Shown here: piece after piece, positions 27,493-35,448 of the stretch
How the letters are laid out: the number at the start of each line of letters is the position of its first letter
Position numbering within the stretch: position 1 is the first letter of the stretch
Program-made: the position numbers and the translations under genes
NCBI RefSeq assembly: GCF_019823105.1
Contig: NZ_CP081960.1
Span: forward strand, 248,001-312,000
Length of the DNA stretch: 64,000 nt
Origin: Halobaculum magnesiiphilum
Lineage (GTDB): Archaea; Halobacteriota; Halobacteria; Halobacteriales; Haloferacaceae
Direction of reading: 5' to 3'
The notes under the pieces: generated by a model
Databases searched by the model: none
What the model was told of the DNA's origin: nothing
Seen by the model: only the letters and a program-made list of their open reading frames with translations

Positions 27493-28029
27493 TTATTGGG
27501 TTGCGGCACCGAGGTCTCGTGCTCGGCCGTAGTTGATCGCCGCCTGGGTGATGTGCAGGTTCCGCTCCGTCGTTTGCCACTCGGAGACCGCTTCCCACGC
27601 GCACTCGGTCGCACCAGGTTCGAGTGACGTTGCGAGATCCTCCGGCGAGGCCGCATCGTACGTCTCCTCGAACTCGCCGATACGGCGCTTCATGTCGTGA
27701 ACGCTCTCGATGAGTTCCTGACGAGAACGCTCCGTCGCCAGCTCTCGAATCCGCCGATACAGAACCGTATCCTCGTTGCGACGATACCGTGTCGCACCCT
27801 CCTCCTCGGTCGCGGATGCGGTCCCGATCTCGACGAGCGACTTCAGATGTTTCCGGGCGGTCGGCTCGCTCACCAGCGCCTCGGCGGCGACTTCCGCCGC
27901 GGTTTTCGGCTCCGATGGCTGTTCGATCACCTGCTGAACGCGTTCCAGCGCCGTCGTCGAACGCTTCCAGTCCTCGCGGGCTCGCGAAACCGGATTCCCT
28001 CCATCGCCGGGCTCCGAGTCGTCGCTCAT
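27493..28029 (-). CDS. Winged-helix regulator, candidate antitoxin, 178 aa
   Basis: The HTH lies at about residues 28-85 (ALERVQQVIEQPSEPKTAAEVAAEALVSEPTARKHLKSLVEIGTASATEEEG). A predicted coil follows (DTVLYRRIRELATERSRQELIESVHDMKRRIGEFEETYDAASPEDL), then a C-terminal helix. This is the layout of haloarchaeal HTH proteins paired with DUF6516-like partners. It lies immediately upstream of the candidate toxin gene. Its promoter region contains an inverted repeat overlapping an A/T-rich core, which suggests autoregulation. Confidence 0.7.
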   Translation of the reverse strand: MSDDSEPGDGGNPVSRAREDWKRSTTALERVQQVIEQPSEPKTAAEVAAEALVSEPTARKHLKSLVEIGTASATEEEGATRYRRNEDTVLYRRIRELATERSRQELIESVHDMKRRIGEFEETYDAASPEDLATSLEPGATECAWEAVSEWQTTERNLHITQAAINYGRARDLGAATQ

Positions 28030-28051
28030 ACACGATCTTCACGAGCGAGAG

Positions 28052-28080
28052 ACAATATATGTTTCTCCGAAAAATATTGT
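28052..28080. promoter_or_regulatory. Inverted repeat in the promoter of the HTH/DUF6516-like pair
   Basis: ACAATAT (28052-28058) is the reverse complement of ATATTGT (28074-28080) with a 15-base spacer, 23-51 bases before the ATG at 28029. It overlaps A/T-rich TATA-like sequence, a good place for an autoregulatory operator of the HTH protein. Confidence 0.45.
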
Positions 28081-28154
28081 TTTCATCGTGGGCGGACCAC
28101 CGGTAGGTCCGAGTCGTCCGCCGTCCCCGACGGTGTGGCGTTCCGAGACTATAC

Positions 28155-28931
28155 TTACGAACGACGACCGAAGGACGACGCGCCGACCTTAGCCGCCGCA
28201 TCGAGGGTGTCGTAGGTGTCCGCTCCGCCCTCAGCCTCGTAGATCACCCAGTCGATGCCATGGCCGCTGGCCGCGTCGGCGACGGCCGACAGGTCGATGT
28301 CGCCGTCGCCGACCGGGACCGTCGTTCCCGCCTCTGCGTCGTAGTCCTTGAGGTGAAGAAGGTCGATCCGGTCGGCGTACCGCGAGAGCAGCGTCAGCGG
28401 CTCGGCGCCGGCGGCGCCGGCCCATCCGAGATCCGGTTCCAGACCGACGCCGTCGGCGAGCGCCAGCAGGCGATGTAACGCGTACTCGCCGTCGACCCGG
28501 ACGAACTCCTGATCGTGGTTGTGGTAGTGGAGGTCCAGCCCGTGGTCCGACAGCTCGTCGGCGGCCGCGGAGAGCCGTTCGGCGGCCCGCCGAACCGACG
28601 CCGCCGACCGGAAGTGTTCGGGATCGAGCCACGGAACGACGACGCGGTCGCAGCCGAGGGTAGTACACGTCGCGGCGACAGCCGCAGGCTCCGACTCGAT
28701 CGCTGCCAGGTCCACGTGAGCGCCGGCGGCCGACACGCTCGTCGCGTCCAGCGCCCCCCGGAGGTCGTCGGGGTCCTCGCCGGCGACGCCGGCGGCGTCG
28801 ACGCCCGCGAACTCCACGCCCTCGACGCCGGCGTCGCCGACGTGCCGGATGACGGTGTCGAGTGGATCGTCGATGTCCCGGAGACTGTACAGCTGGAACC
28901 CGAATCGGGGGCCGCGTGGGGAGTCGCTCAC
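28155..28931 (-). CDS. Sugar phosphate isomerase/epimerase family protein (TIM barrel)
   Basis: 258 residues from GTG 28931. The AP-endonuclease-2-like TIM barrel is indicated by FGFQLYSLRDIDDPLDTVIRHVG, GVEGVEFAGV, VVVPWLDPEHFRS, HGLDLHYHNHDQEFVRV (metal His/Asp), GLEPDLGWAGAAG and RIDLLHLKDYDA (Lys and Asp after the HL pair). It resembles IolE- or IolH-like isomerases that bind a divalent metal. Substrate unknown. Its GTGA start overlaps the stop of the second formamidase-family gene, so the two form an operon. Confidence 0.83.
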   Translation of the reverse strand: MSDSPRGPRFGFQLYSLRDIDDPLDTVIRHVGDAGVEGVEFAGVDAAGVAGEDPDDLRGALDATSVSAAGAHVDLAAIESEPAAVAATCTTLGCDRVVVPWLDPEHFRSAASVRRAAERLSAAADELSDHGLDLHYHNHDQEFVRVDGEYALHRLLALADGVGLEPDLGWAGAAGAEPLTLLSRYADRIDLLHLKDYDAEAGTTVPVGDGDIDLSAVADAASGHGIDWVIYEAEGGADTYDTLDAAAKVGASSFGRRS

Positions 28932-29989
28932 GCGTTCCCCTCCGTGTCCTCGCCGGCGGCCGAACCCGACCGCGAACCACCGCCATCGGGCCCCGAGAGC
29001 ACCGACTCGGGGAGGTACGCCGAAACCGTCCAGTTCGGTGCGTCGACGACCTGGTTGATCTTCAGGTCGACCGCCGCCGAACAGAGCACGTACGCGTCCG
29101 GACGGGAGAACCCTCGCCGGTCGTGGAGGTGGGTGATCATGTCGCTGACCGCCGCTTTCGCCGCGTCCATCAGGTCCGGCTCGATGCCGGTCGTCGCGTA
29201 CATCCGCTCGTCGTGACCGGCGGAGGTGAACGGGCCGTCGGTCTCGAACTGCGGGCCGTCGACGCGGTGATCGTCGACGAGATCGAGGCGGAGGGTGACG
29301 GCCATCGGCGCCTCGATACCGGTGAGACACACCTCGCCGTCGCCCTGTGCGGCGTGACAGTCGCCGATAGAGAACAGCGCCCCCGCCGCCTCGACCGGGA
29401 GGTACAGGCGGGAGCCCGCGGTCAGGTGTTTCACGTCCACGTTTCCGCCGACGCGACGCGGCGGCATCGTCGAGTGTGGCCCCTCGTCGCCGGGAGCGAC
29501 GCCGAGGTTCCCCGGGAACGGCGCCAGCGGCACCGCCACGTCGGGCGCGTCGGAGTCGACGAACGTCGCGACGGGCGTTCCCTCGCGGGAGGCGTCGAGA
29601 TCCCACTCCCGGACGTGCAGGTCCCGGAACTCCTCGGGGAGCAGCCCGCCCTCACGCTCGCCGGGCGGGACGGCTGTGACACCCCAACCTCGGTGTTCGA
29701 ACGCGAGCAGGTCGACCGCGAGCGTGTCGCCGGGCTCGGCACCCTCGACGGCGACGGGGCCGGTGAGCGGGTGGCCGTCGGCGTCGACGGCGAGCAGTTT
29801 CTCGACGGTCGCCGGCGGTTCGACCTGGCCGTCGTAGGCGTCGCGACAGTCGAAGCGGATCACGCTCCCCGGATCGACGGTGAGGGCGGGATCGATCGCC
29901 GCGTCCCATTCGTAGTGGACGGCCTCGTCGGCGGACAGTTCGTACTCCGGATCCGGCGCGTCGGGGACGGCGAAGCGGCGCTGAGACAC
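28928..29989 (-). CDS. Acetamidase/formamidase family protein, 353 aa
   Basis: The FmdA/AmdA family is indicated by YEWDAAIDPALTVDPGSVIRFDC, PVAVEGAEPGDTLAVDLLAFE, FPGNLGVAPGDEGPHSTMPPRRVGGNVDVKHL, GALFSIGDCHAAQGDGEVCLTGIEAP and EPDLMDAAKAAVSDMITHL. It is the standard length and has no zinc-ribbon insert, unlike the other member at 6618-7922. Enzymes of this family hydrolyse formamide or acetamide. Operon partner of a TIM-barrel isomerase-like gene (overlap GTGA), so a sugar-amide substrate is conceivable, but this is a guess. The C-terminal ~15 residues are acidic and disordered. Confidence 0.85.
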   Translation of the reverse strand: MSQRRFAVPDAPDPEYELSADEAVHYEWDAAIDPALTVDPGSVIRFDCRDAYDGQVEPPATVEKLLAVDADGHPLTGPVAVEGAEPGDTLAVDLLAFEHRGWGVTAVPPGEREGGLLPEEFRDLHVREWDLDASREGTPVATFVDSDAPDVAVPLAPFPGNLGVAPGDEGPHSTMPPRRVGGNVDVKHLTAGSRLYLPVEAAGALFSIGDCHAAQGDGEVCLTGIEAPMAVTLRLDLVDDHRVDGPQFETDGPFTSAGHDERMYATTGIEPDLMDAAKAAVSDMITHLHDRRGFSRPDAYVLCSAAVDLKINQVVDAPNWTVSAYLPESVLSGPDGGGSRSGSAAGEDTEGNA

Positions 29990-30125
29990 GGGTGACAGTG
30001 CCGCGCCGAGGGGTATAAGTCATCCCGGCACCGGGCGACGACCGGATGGCGGCGACACCCTCGAACCACGGACGTCCGGAAGCGCGATTCGTAACGTTCA
30101 GACCCACCGGCGACCGACACCGACC

Positions 30126-31061
30126 GTGACACGGTATCGAAGCCTCGGGCTGTTTCTCGTGTTGGCGGCCGTCTGGGGATCGGCGTTCATGGCGATCAAG
30201 GCGGGGTTGGCGTACTTCCCGCCGGTGCTGTTCGCGGCGATCCGCTACGATATCGCCGGCGTCGTGATGCTGGCGTACGCCCTGTACGCGACGGACGTGC
30301 CGTTGCCCCGCGACCGTGCGGAGTGGACCGAGGTCGCCATCGGGGCGGTGCTGCTCATCGCGTTGTACCACGCGCTGTTGTTCATCGGGCAGACCGATCC
30401 GACGGTGACGAGCGCGGCCGCCGCGGTCGTCGTGAGCCTCAGCCCGGTGCTCACGACCGGCTTCGCCAGAGCGTTCCTCCCCAGCGAACGCCTGACTGCG
30501 GTCGGTATCATCGGCATGGTCCTGGGCCTCGTCGGCGTCGCGGTCCTCTCGGAACTCGACCCCTCGAACCTGCTGGCAGGCGGCACGGTTCCGAAGCTAC
30601 TCATTCTCGGCGCCGCCGCCGCGTTCGCGCTCGGCAGCGTCCTCACGCGCCGTGTCGACTCGGATCTCCCGATCGCGACCATGGAGGCGTGGGCGATGAT
30701 CGGCGGCGCGCTGATCATGCACGTCGTCTCGCTCGCGCTCGGGGAGACGGCCGGACGTATCGTTCTCAACGGGGAGTCGATCGCCGCGCTCGCGTATCTC
30801 TCGATCGCTGCGAGCGCGATCGGCTTTCTCATCTATTTCGAGCTGCTCGAACGCCTCGGAGCCATCGAGATCAACCTCGTGAGCTACGTCGCGCCGATAT
30901 TCGCGGCCCTAGCGGGATGGGCGTTCCTCCAAGAGGTGCCGTCGGTCGCGACGGCGGGCGGGTTCCTCCTCATCTTCGCGGGGTTCGTCCTGCTGAAGCG
31001 AGGCGCGATCCGCGCCGAGATCACGGCGTGGACCGGCACCGACGCGAGGACCGCGGACTGA
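30126..31061 (+). CDS. EamA/DMT-family transporter
   Basis: 311 residues from GTG 30126 with ten membrane segments in two EamA repeats (1-140 and 150-300). Typical motifs are LVLAAVWGSAFMAIKAGLAYFPPVLFAAIRYDIAG and the second-repeat LSIAASAIGFLIYFELLERLGAIEINLVSYVAPIFAALAGWAFL. It moves metabolites across the cell membrane; the substrate cannot be told. Divergent from the second formamidase-family gene. It precedes the XDH-like gene by 63 bases on the same strand, so it might carry that enzyme's substrate or product. Confidence 0.88.
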   Translation: MTRYRSLGLFLVLAAVWGSAFMAIKAGLAYFPPVLFAAIRYDIAGVVMLAYALYATDVPLPRDRAEWTEVAIGAVLLIALYHALLFIGQTDPTVTSAAAAVVVSLSPVLTTGFARAFLPSERLTAVGIIGMVLGLVGVAVLSELDPSNLLAGGTVPKLLILGAAAAFALGSVLTRRVDSDLPIATMEAWAMIGGALIMHVVSLALGETAGRIVLNGESIAALAYLSIAASAIGFLIYFELLERLGAIEINLVSYVAPIFAALAGWAFLQEVPSVATAGGFLLIFAGFVLLKRGAIRAEITAWTGTDARTAD

Positions 31062-31124
31062 CCGCCCTGCTCCGGTCGCCGCCTCCGGCGGACTTATCGG
31101 CGCCCCCGGCGACCTCCCGACACC

Positions 31125-32216
31125 ATGGACACGCGACTCGGCGAGTACGTCGACGAGTTCACCCGACGCGACTGGCAGACGCTCGACCCCGACGCCGTCG
31201 ACGAGCCGGTCCGCATTGCGCTGGTCGGGCTCGGCTGGTTCTCGCGCGAGTGGGCGCTCCCGGGGATCGAGCGCTCGGCGTTCACCGAGGCGACCGTCGT
31301 CACCGACATCGACGCCGACGCCGTCGACGAGGTCGCGTCCGAGACCGACCTGACCGGCGTCACGCCCGAGGCGTTCCGCGCGGGCGAGGTCGCCGGCGAG
31401 TACGACGCGGTGTACGTCGCGACGCCGAACGCGACGCACCTCGAGTACGTGGAGGCCGCGGCCGAGCAGGGGAAGGCGGTGTTGTGTGAGAAACCGATGG
31501 AGGCGTCCGCAGACCGCGCCGAGAGCCTCGTCGAGGTGTGTGCGGACGCCGGCGTCCCCCTGATGGTCGGCTACCGGATGCAGACCGACCCCGTCGTCAG
31601 ACGACTGCGGGACCTCCTCGATGCGGGGTTCGTCGGCGACCCCGTCCACGTACACGCGACGATGTCGCAGACGATGCTCGGCGAGCTCACCGGCGATCCC
31701 GACCAGTGGCGCCTCGACCCCGACCTCTCGGGCGGCTGTGCGCTCATGGACATCGGGATCTACCCGCTCAACACGACGCGGTTCGTGCTCGATGCCGACC
31801 CGGTCGCCGTCTCGGGTACCACCCGCACGGAGCACGAGGCGTTCGCCGGCGTAGACGAACACGCGGACTTCCGGCTGGAGTTCCCCGACGGCGTCGCGGC
31901 GATGTGCACCGTCAGCCAGAACGCCGCCCACGCGAGCCGGCTGGAGATCACCGGGACCGAGGGGCGGCTGATCCTCGATCCGGCGTTCTACGAGCGCGAG
32001 GAGCGCGAGCTGGCGGTCGAACGCGGCGGCGTCCGGATGGACGTGGAGGTCGACCCGGTCCACCAGGTCGAGGAGGAGTTCGCCTACTTCGGCCACCACC
32101 TGCTGACCGACACGCCGATTTATCCCGACGGTCGCCACGCGTTGATCGACTCGCGTGTGTTGGAAGCGATCTACGAGTCGGCCGAGACGGGGGAGGTCGT
32201 TCAACTGACCGAGTAG
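31125..32216 (+). CDS. Gfo/Idh/MocA oxidoreductase, D-xylose dehydrogenase-like
   Basis: 363 residues. The N-terminal Rossmann domain begins at VRIALVGLGWFSREWALPGI. The family signature is AVLCEKPMEAS (Lys in EKP is catalytic), followed by VPLMVGYRMQTDPVVRRLRDL and SGGCALMDIGIYPLNTTRFVL (Asp/His region). The opening VEEFTRRDWQ-like stretch (VDEFTRRDWQ), YRMQT, PDQWRLDP and MDIGIYPLNT closely resemble the D-xylose 1-dehydrogenase of Haloferax volcanii as I remember it. That enzyme oxidises pentose to the lactone with NADP. The rest of the pentose pathway is not in the window, so the substrate may differ. Confidence 0.87.
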   Translation: MDTRLGEYVDEFTRRDWQTLDPDAVDEPVRIALVGLGWFSREWALPGIERSAFTEATVVTDIDADAVDEVASETDLTGVTPEAFRAGEVAGEYDAVYVATPNATHLEYVEAAAEQGKAVLCEKPMEASADRAESLVEVCADAGVPLMVGYRMQTDPVVRRLRDLLDAGFVGDPVHVHATMSQTMLGELTGDPDQWRLDPDLSGGCALMDIGIYPLNTTRFVLDADPVAVSGTTRTEHEAFAGVDEHADFRLEFPDGVAAMCTVSQNAAHASRLEITGTEGRLILDPAFYEREERELAVERGGVRMDVEVDPVHQVEEEFAYFGHHLLTDTPIYPDGRHALIDSRVLEAIYESAETGEVVQLTE

Positions 32217-32358
32217 CCGGGGGCGTCCTCGATGACGGCCACGTCGCGAAGCTGGCTTCAGTGCGAACGGGGCGCTCGACACGAACGCGTTGTCGCGTCC
32301 GACCACGACGACGGGGACCGACCGAACGCTTTTCTCGGCTTTTCTCGTGTTCTTTCGT

Positions 32359-32562
32359 ATGAGTACGGGACGCAAGATCAGCCTCATCGAGGAGGAGGAC
32401 GGCGGGTGGTCGGCGATCGACGAGGAGGTCGGCGTCGCCAGCCAAGGGGAGACGCGCGAGGAAGCGCTCGCGAACCTCGACGATGCGGTCGAACTCACGA
32501 TCGAAGCACGCGAGGACGACACGGAGGCTCCCGATGCGGACGCTCCGTGGTTCGACGCGTGA
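32359..32562 (+). CDS. hicB: HicB-like antitoxin, 67 aa
   Basis: The RNase-H-like HicB pattern is present: ISLIEEEDGGWSAIDEEVGVASQGETREEALANLDDAVELTIEA. In intact HicAB modules the HicB protein neutralises the HicA mRNA interferase and represses the operon. The downstream hicA is a decayed fragment, so this antitoxin is an orphan in its own module. Start at ATG 32359; the in-frame extension from 32290 has no homology. The C-terminus (TEAPDADAPWFDA) is complete. Confidence 0.8.
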   Translation: MSTGRKISLIEEEDGGWSAIDEEVGVASQGETREEALANLDDAVELTIEAREDDTEAPDADAPWFDA

Positions 32563-32583
32563 CAGGCCCCCCGCGGAGACCGA

Positions 32584-32658
32584 GTGAAGATCGGGACACT
32601 CCAGAGCATCGCCGACGACTTCGAGGAATGATGTTACTGGATCGACGAAAACAGCTGA
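32584..32658 (+). pseudogene. hicA: hicA toxin remnant
   Basis: Immediately after hicB, one frame reads VKIGTLQSIADDFEE, then a TGA, then CYWIDENS and a second stop. This matches the C-terminal end of haloarchaeal HicA proteins, where a segment like IGTLRSIADDAGAxDFEEFCxWIDxN is usual. The whole N-terminal two-thirds, including the catalytic His, are gone, and the region around DDFEE carries a small deletion plus the stop. It cannot encode an active toxin. Length and position (22 bases after the hicB stop) fit the normal gene order. Confidence 0.75.
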
Positions 32659-32753
32659 TCCGGCCGTAGCGACCGAACCGGTGACTCCAGATCGACGCGA
32701 TCCGGACTCCGCTCTTACATACGATCATAAAGGGAGAAGGTCAGCCGCCGGAT

Positions 32754-33011
32754 ATGGGGACCGAACGAACGACCCTGCGGCTGTCGGACGAACGGAAACG
32801 ACTACTGGACCAAGCGGCCGGGATCGTCGCGGCCGGCGATGTCGACGATCCGCCCCGGTCCGACGTGATCGACGCGGCGCTTACCCACCTCGTCCAGTCG
32901 GCGCGGAACGTCGAGGACGCGAGGGAGGACTACGACCCGCGGACGATTCAAGATATCGCGAACACCGACGTTCTTGGGTTGTATTATCGGACAAGTATTG
33001 AAAGCCGCTAG
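32754..33011 (+). CDS. Ribbon-helix-helix-like DNA-binding protein (DUF7386-type), 85 aa
   Basis: The N-terminus GTERTTLRLSDERKRLLDQAAGIV has the strand-helix pattern of ribbon-helix-helix proteins. SDVIDAALTHLVQSARNVEDAREDYDPRTIQDIANTDVLGLYYRTSIESR is a recurrent haloarchaeal family typically present in many copies near mobile regions. It likely binds DNA as a dimer. No toxin partner is adjacent: the next gene is an unrelated A/T-rich membrane protein. It may be a remnant antitoxin or a host-specific regulator. Confidence 0.75.
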   Translation: MGTERTTLRLSDERKRLLDQAAGIVAAGDVDDPPRSDVIDAALTHLVQSARNVEDAREDYDPRTIQDIANTDVLGLYYRTSIESR

Positions 33012-33053
33012 AGGTAATAACTATTTTACCATCTACCCACACACAGCCGGAAT

Positions 33054-33665
33054 ATGTCATTGTCTCCGGAGACAGTCGAATGGCTTCTTTCAAATCTGGA
33101 GTTTCTATTTAATATCACTATCCGTGGATTGACACTCGCCGCCCCAATCGCGATTTTATACAGATTCTGGTATGGTGGCAAATCAAGGCTCAAATTCAAA
33201 CAGATCAAGGATCCCAGAGAACGGAACTGGAGCCGCCATAAGAACAATTCACCGATACTTTGGTCAAACTATGTTCACTATATCGCAGTTAACCGAGGTT
33301 GGTGGCCGGGTATCATTTGGGATGTATCGCTTCAGTGTGTTGAGTTCAATACAGGCGAACGGATTGCTGACGGTGAAGAAACACTACACGATGTCTATCT
33401 TGATATCTACAAAGGGGGAGAGTCCGAACGAATAGATACTGAGAATCCCCACACGCGAGAAGAGCGAACTCTTGAGGGGCGGGATATCACTCATATCAAA
33501 CTTGGTCCAAAAGTCAACGAGAATGGGGATTTCGCTGAATTAGCCACAAACGCAGAAACAGCTACATTCTATTTTGAGGCTGAAGTCGAGGATAATAAGG
33601 GACGATCCAAGGTTCCGTTCTCCGCTAAAATGGATGTCTCAGATGTGGACACTGAGAGGAATTAG
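33054..33665 (+). CDS. A/T-rich, single-span membrane protein of unknown function
   Basis: 203 residues, with a membrane segment at about 20-40 (NITIRGLTLAAPIAILYRFW). The remainder is cytosolic and beta-rich (WDVSLQCVEFNTGERIADGEE, KVNENGDFAELATNAETATFYFEAEVEDNKG). I do not recognise the family. Base composition is far more A/T-rich than the surroundings and codon use is not typical of this genome, so the gene was probably acquired recently, perhaps from a virus or plasmid. It sits next to a ribbon-helix-helix protein and a decayed HicAB pair. Confidence 0.6.
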   Translation: MSLSPETVEWLLSNLEFLFNITIRGLTLAAPIAILYRFWYGGKSRLKFKQIKDPRERNWSRHKNNSPILWSNYVHYIAVNRGWWPGIIWDVSLQCVEFNTGERIADGEETLHDVYLDIYKGGESERIDTENPHTREERTLEGRDITHIKLGPKVNENGDFAELATNAETATFYFEAEVEDNKGRSKVPFSAKMDVSDVDTERN

Positions 33666-33672
33666 TCCGTGA

Positions 33673-33954
33673 TCAATCCGCCCGCGAGACACCGCCCGCG
33701 GCGCCGTCGTTCTCAAGGAAAATCTGTCCGGCGACCCGCCAGATCGGCGCACACTCGTGCAACGCCGGAACTTGGTCGTTCTCGGGGACACGGACCAGGT
33801 ACGTCCGTTCCCTCAGCCGCTCGGTGAACGCGGTAGTGTTCTCGGTGAGTTCTCCGTCCTCGTCGAGGAACCCGTCGGGCTCCAGAAAACCAGACCGCTC
33901 CAGCACGATCCCGACGAAGTCGGTCCCGATCGTCCGTAGCCGTCTGTGGGGCAT
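33673..33954 (-). CDS. Small conserved hypothetical protein, 93 aa
   Basis: A soluble acidic protein starting MPHRRLRTIGTDFVGIVLERSGFLEPDGFLDEDGELTENTTAF and continuing with TYLVRVPENDQVPALHECAPIWRVAGQIFLE. I recognise no family. Composition is typical for the genome. It lies 24 bases downstream of the CBS-domain gene on the same strand, suggesting a bicistronic unit, and it converges with the A/T-rich gene. The C-terminal ~10 residues are probably a flexible tail. Confidence 0.55.
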   Translation of the reverse strand: MPHRRLRTIGTDFVGIVLERSGFLEPDGFLDEDGELTENTTAFTERLRERTYLVRVPENDQVPALHECAPIWRVAGQIFLENDGAAGGVSRAD

Positions 33955-33978
33955 ATCCGGGCGCGACCGAAACCACCC

Positions 33979-34410
33979 TCAGCCTCGATCCGACTCCCAC
34001 TCGCTCGCGCTCGCGTCGAGTTGCTGGGCCTCCCGGACGAAGTCGCTGTAGTGGGCGACGATGTCACCGTGGGTCACGATCCCCACGAGTTCGGCGTCCT
34101 CGACCACGGGGAGCTTCTTGACCCCGCGGTCGTTCATCCGCGTGACCGCCGCCCTGACAGTCGCGTCAGGGGCGACCGTTCGCAACGGGTGGCTCGCGGC
34201 TTTGTCGACGGGGATGTCGTCGAACCCTCGCCCGGTGACCGCGCCGGCATGGACGATATCCGTCTCCGTGAGGATCGCCATCGGCGTTCCGCCCTTGGTG
34301 ATCAGTACGCTCCCGATATCGGCGTCGAGCATCACCTCCGCGGCGTCCTGAACGGTCACGCCGGCGTCGCAGGTGACGACCTCCCGCGTCATGAGATCGC
34401 GGACGAGCAT
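33979..34410 (-). CDS. CBS-domain pair protein
   Basis: 143 residues forming one Bateman module: CBS1 about 5-60 (MTREVVTCDAGVTVQDAAEVMLDADIGSVLIT) and CBS2 about 72-125 (SHPLRTVAPDATVRAAVTRMNDRGVKKLPVVEDAELVGIVTHGDIVAHYSDFV). Such proteins bind adenylate nucleotides or related ligands and often control other proteins. The gene is followed by the small hypothetical gene, so it may regulate that protein. No attached effector domain. Confidence 0.88.
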   Translation of the reverse strand: MLVRDLMTREVVTCDAGVTVQDAAEVMLDADIGSVLITKGGTPMAILTETDIVHAGAVTGRGFDDIPVDKAASHPLRTVAPDATVRAAVTRMNDRGVKKLPVVEDAELVGIVTHGDIVAHYSDFVREAQQLDASASEWESDRG

Positions 34411-34479
34411 GGTCGGCCGTCGCAGCGGGGGTACTCAGTTGTGTCGCTCGGTCTCGCAAAACTCCCCTGTGAGCCGTCT

Positions 34480-35235
34480 TCAGGCCATGTACCCACCGTC
34501 GATGACGAGCGGGTGCCCTGTCACGAACGACGACTCGTCCGAACAGAGCCAGACGACCGCGCTGGCGACCTCCTCAGGTTCGCCCATCCGACGCAGAGGC
34601 TTCGCCTGCACGATCTGGTCGATGGTCTCCTCGCCCATCTCGTCGCTCGCGCGGTCGATCATCTCCGTGTCGATGACGCCCGGACAGACCGCGTTCACGC
34701 GGACGCCGGCGGGGCCGTACTGGGCCGCCGCGGCACGGGTGAGCCCGACGACCCCGTGCTTGCTCGCGACGTACGGGGCGCCGCCTGCGGCGCTGAGCCC
34801 GGCGATGGAGGACATATTGACGACCGCGCCGCCGCCGTTGTCGGCCATCACGGCGAGCTCCTCGGTCAGACAGTTCCACACGCCGGTCTGATTCACGTCG
34901 ATCACCCGCTTCCAGTCCTCGAGCGACTGGTCGGCAATCGGCGCGCTGCTCCCCTCGATCCCGGCGTTGTTGAGTGCGAAGTCCGGGACGCCGTAGGTGT
35001 CGATCGTCTTCTCGACAAGCGACGCCACGTCGTCGGCGTCGCTCACGTCCGTCTCGACCGCGGTCGCCTCGCCGCCGTCCGCTTCGATCAGGTCGACCGT
35101 CTCCGCGAGGTCGTCCGCGTCGATGTCCGCGACGACCACGCTCGCACCCTCCGCGGCGAACCGCTCGGCCGTTGCTCGTCCGATGCCCGCTGCTCCCCCG
35201 GTGACGATCGCGACACCGCCCTCGATTCCGTTCAT
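34480..35235 (-). CDS. Short-chain dehydrogenase/reductase
   Basis: 251 residues. The cofactor loop TGGAAGIG is at 12-19 and NNAG at about 88-91. The catalytic Ser is in VVNMSSIAGLSAAG, Tyr and Lys in PYVASKHG, and the C-terminus is VTGHPLVIDGGYMA. These are the marks of a classical SDR. Asp in VVVADIDADD after the second strand favours NAD over NADP. The substrate is unknown; similar haloarchaeal enzymes act on alcohols, sugars or acyl intermediates. Start at ATG 35235; a TRAP transporter lies on the same strand beyond a 213-base gap. Confidence 0.88.
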   Translation of the reverse strand: MNGIEGGVAIVTGGAAGIGRATAERFAAEGASVVVADIDADDLAETVDLIEADGGEATAVETDVSDADDVASLVEKTIDTYGVPDFALNNAGIEGSSAPIADQSLEDWKRVIDVNQTGVWNCLTEELAVMADNGGGAVVNMSSIAGLSAAGGAPYVASKHGVVGLTRAAAAQYGPAGVRVNAVCPGVIDTEMIDRASDEMGEETIDQIVQAKPLRRMGEPEEVASAVVWLCSDESSFVTGHPLVIDGGYMA

Positions 35236-35448
35236 GAGATATCAGAACGTGTCAACGTATTCAGACGACAAATAGTCACCGGCGAGGAATCTCCCGGGAG
35301 ACGGCTTCACGCCTGTCTGAACCGTTACAGTCGTGTACCAATGGCGACCGTGCTGTGGCGAGCTGTCGGTCGCGCGCTTCCCGAGGGCGTCAGTTCCGTC
35401 AGCTGTCAAAGAAGAGCCAGGCCGGAAAACGGCGGCTGCCGAGCGACC

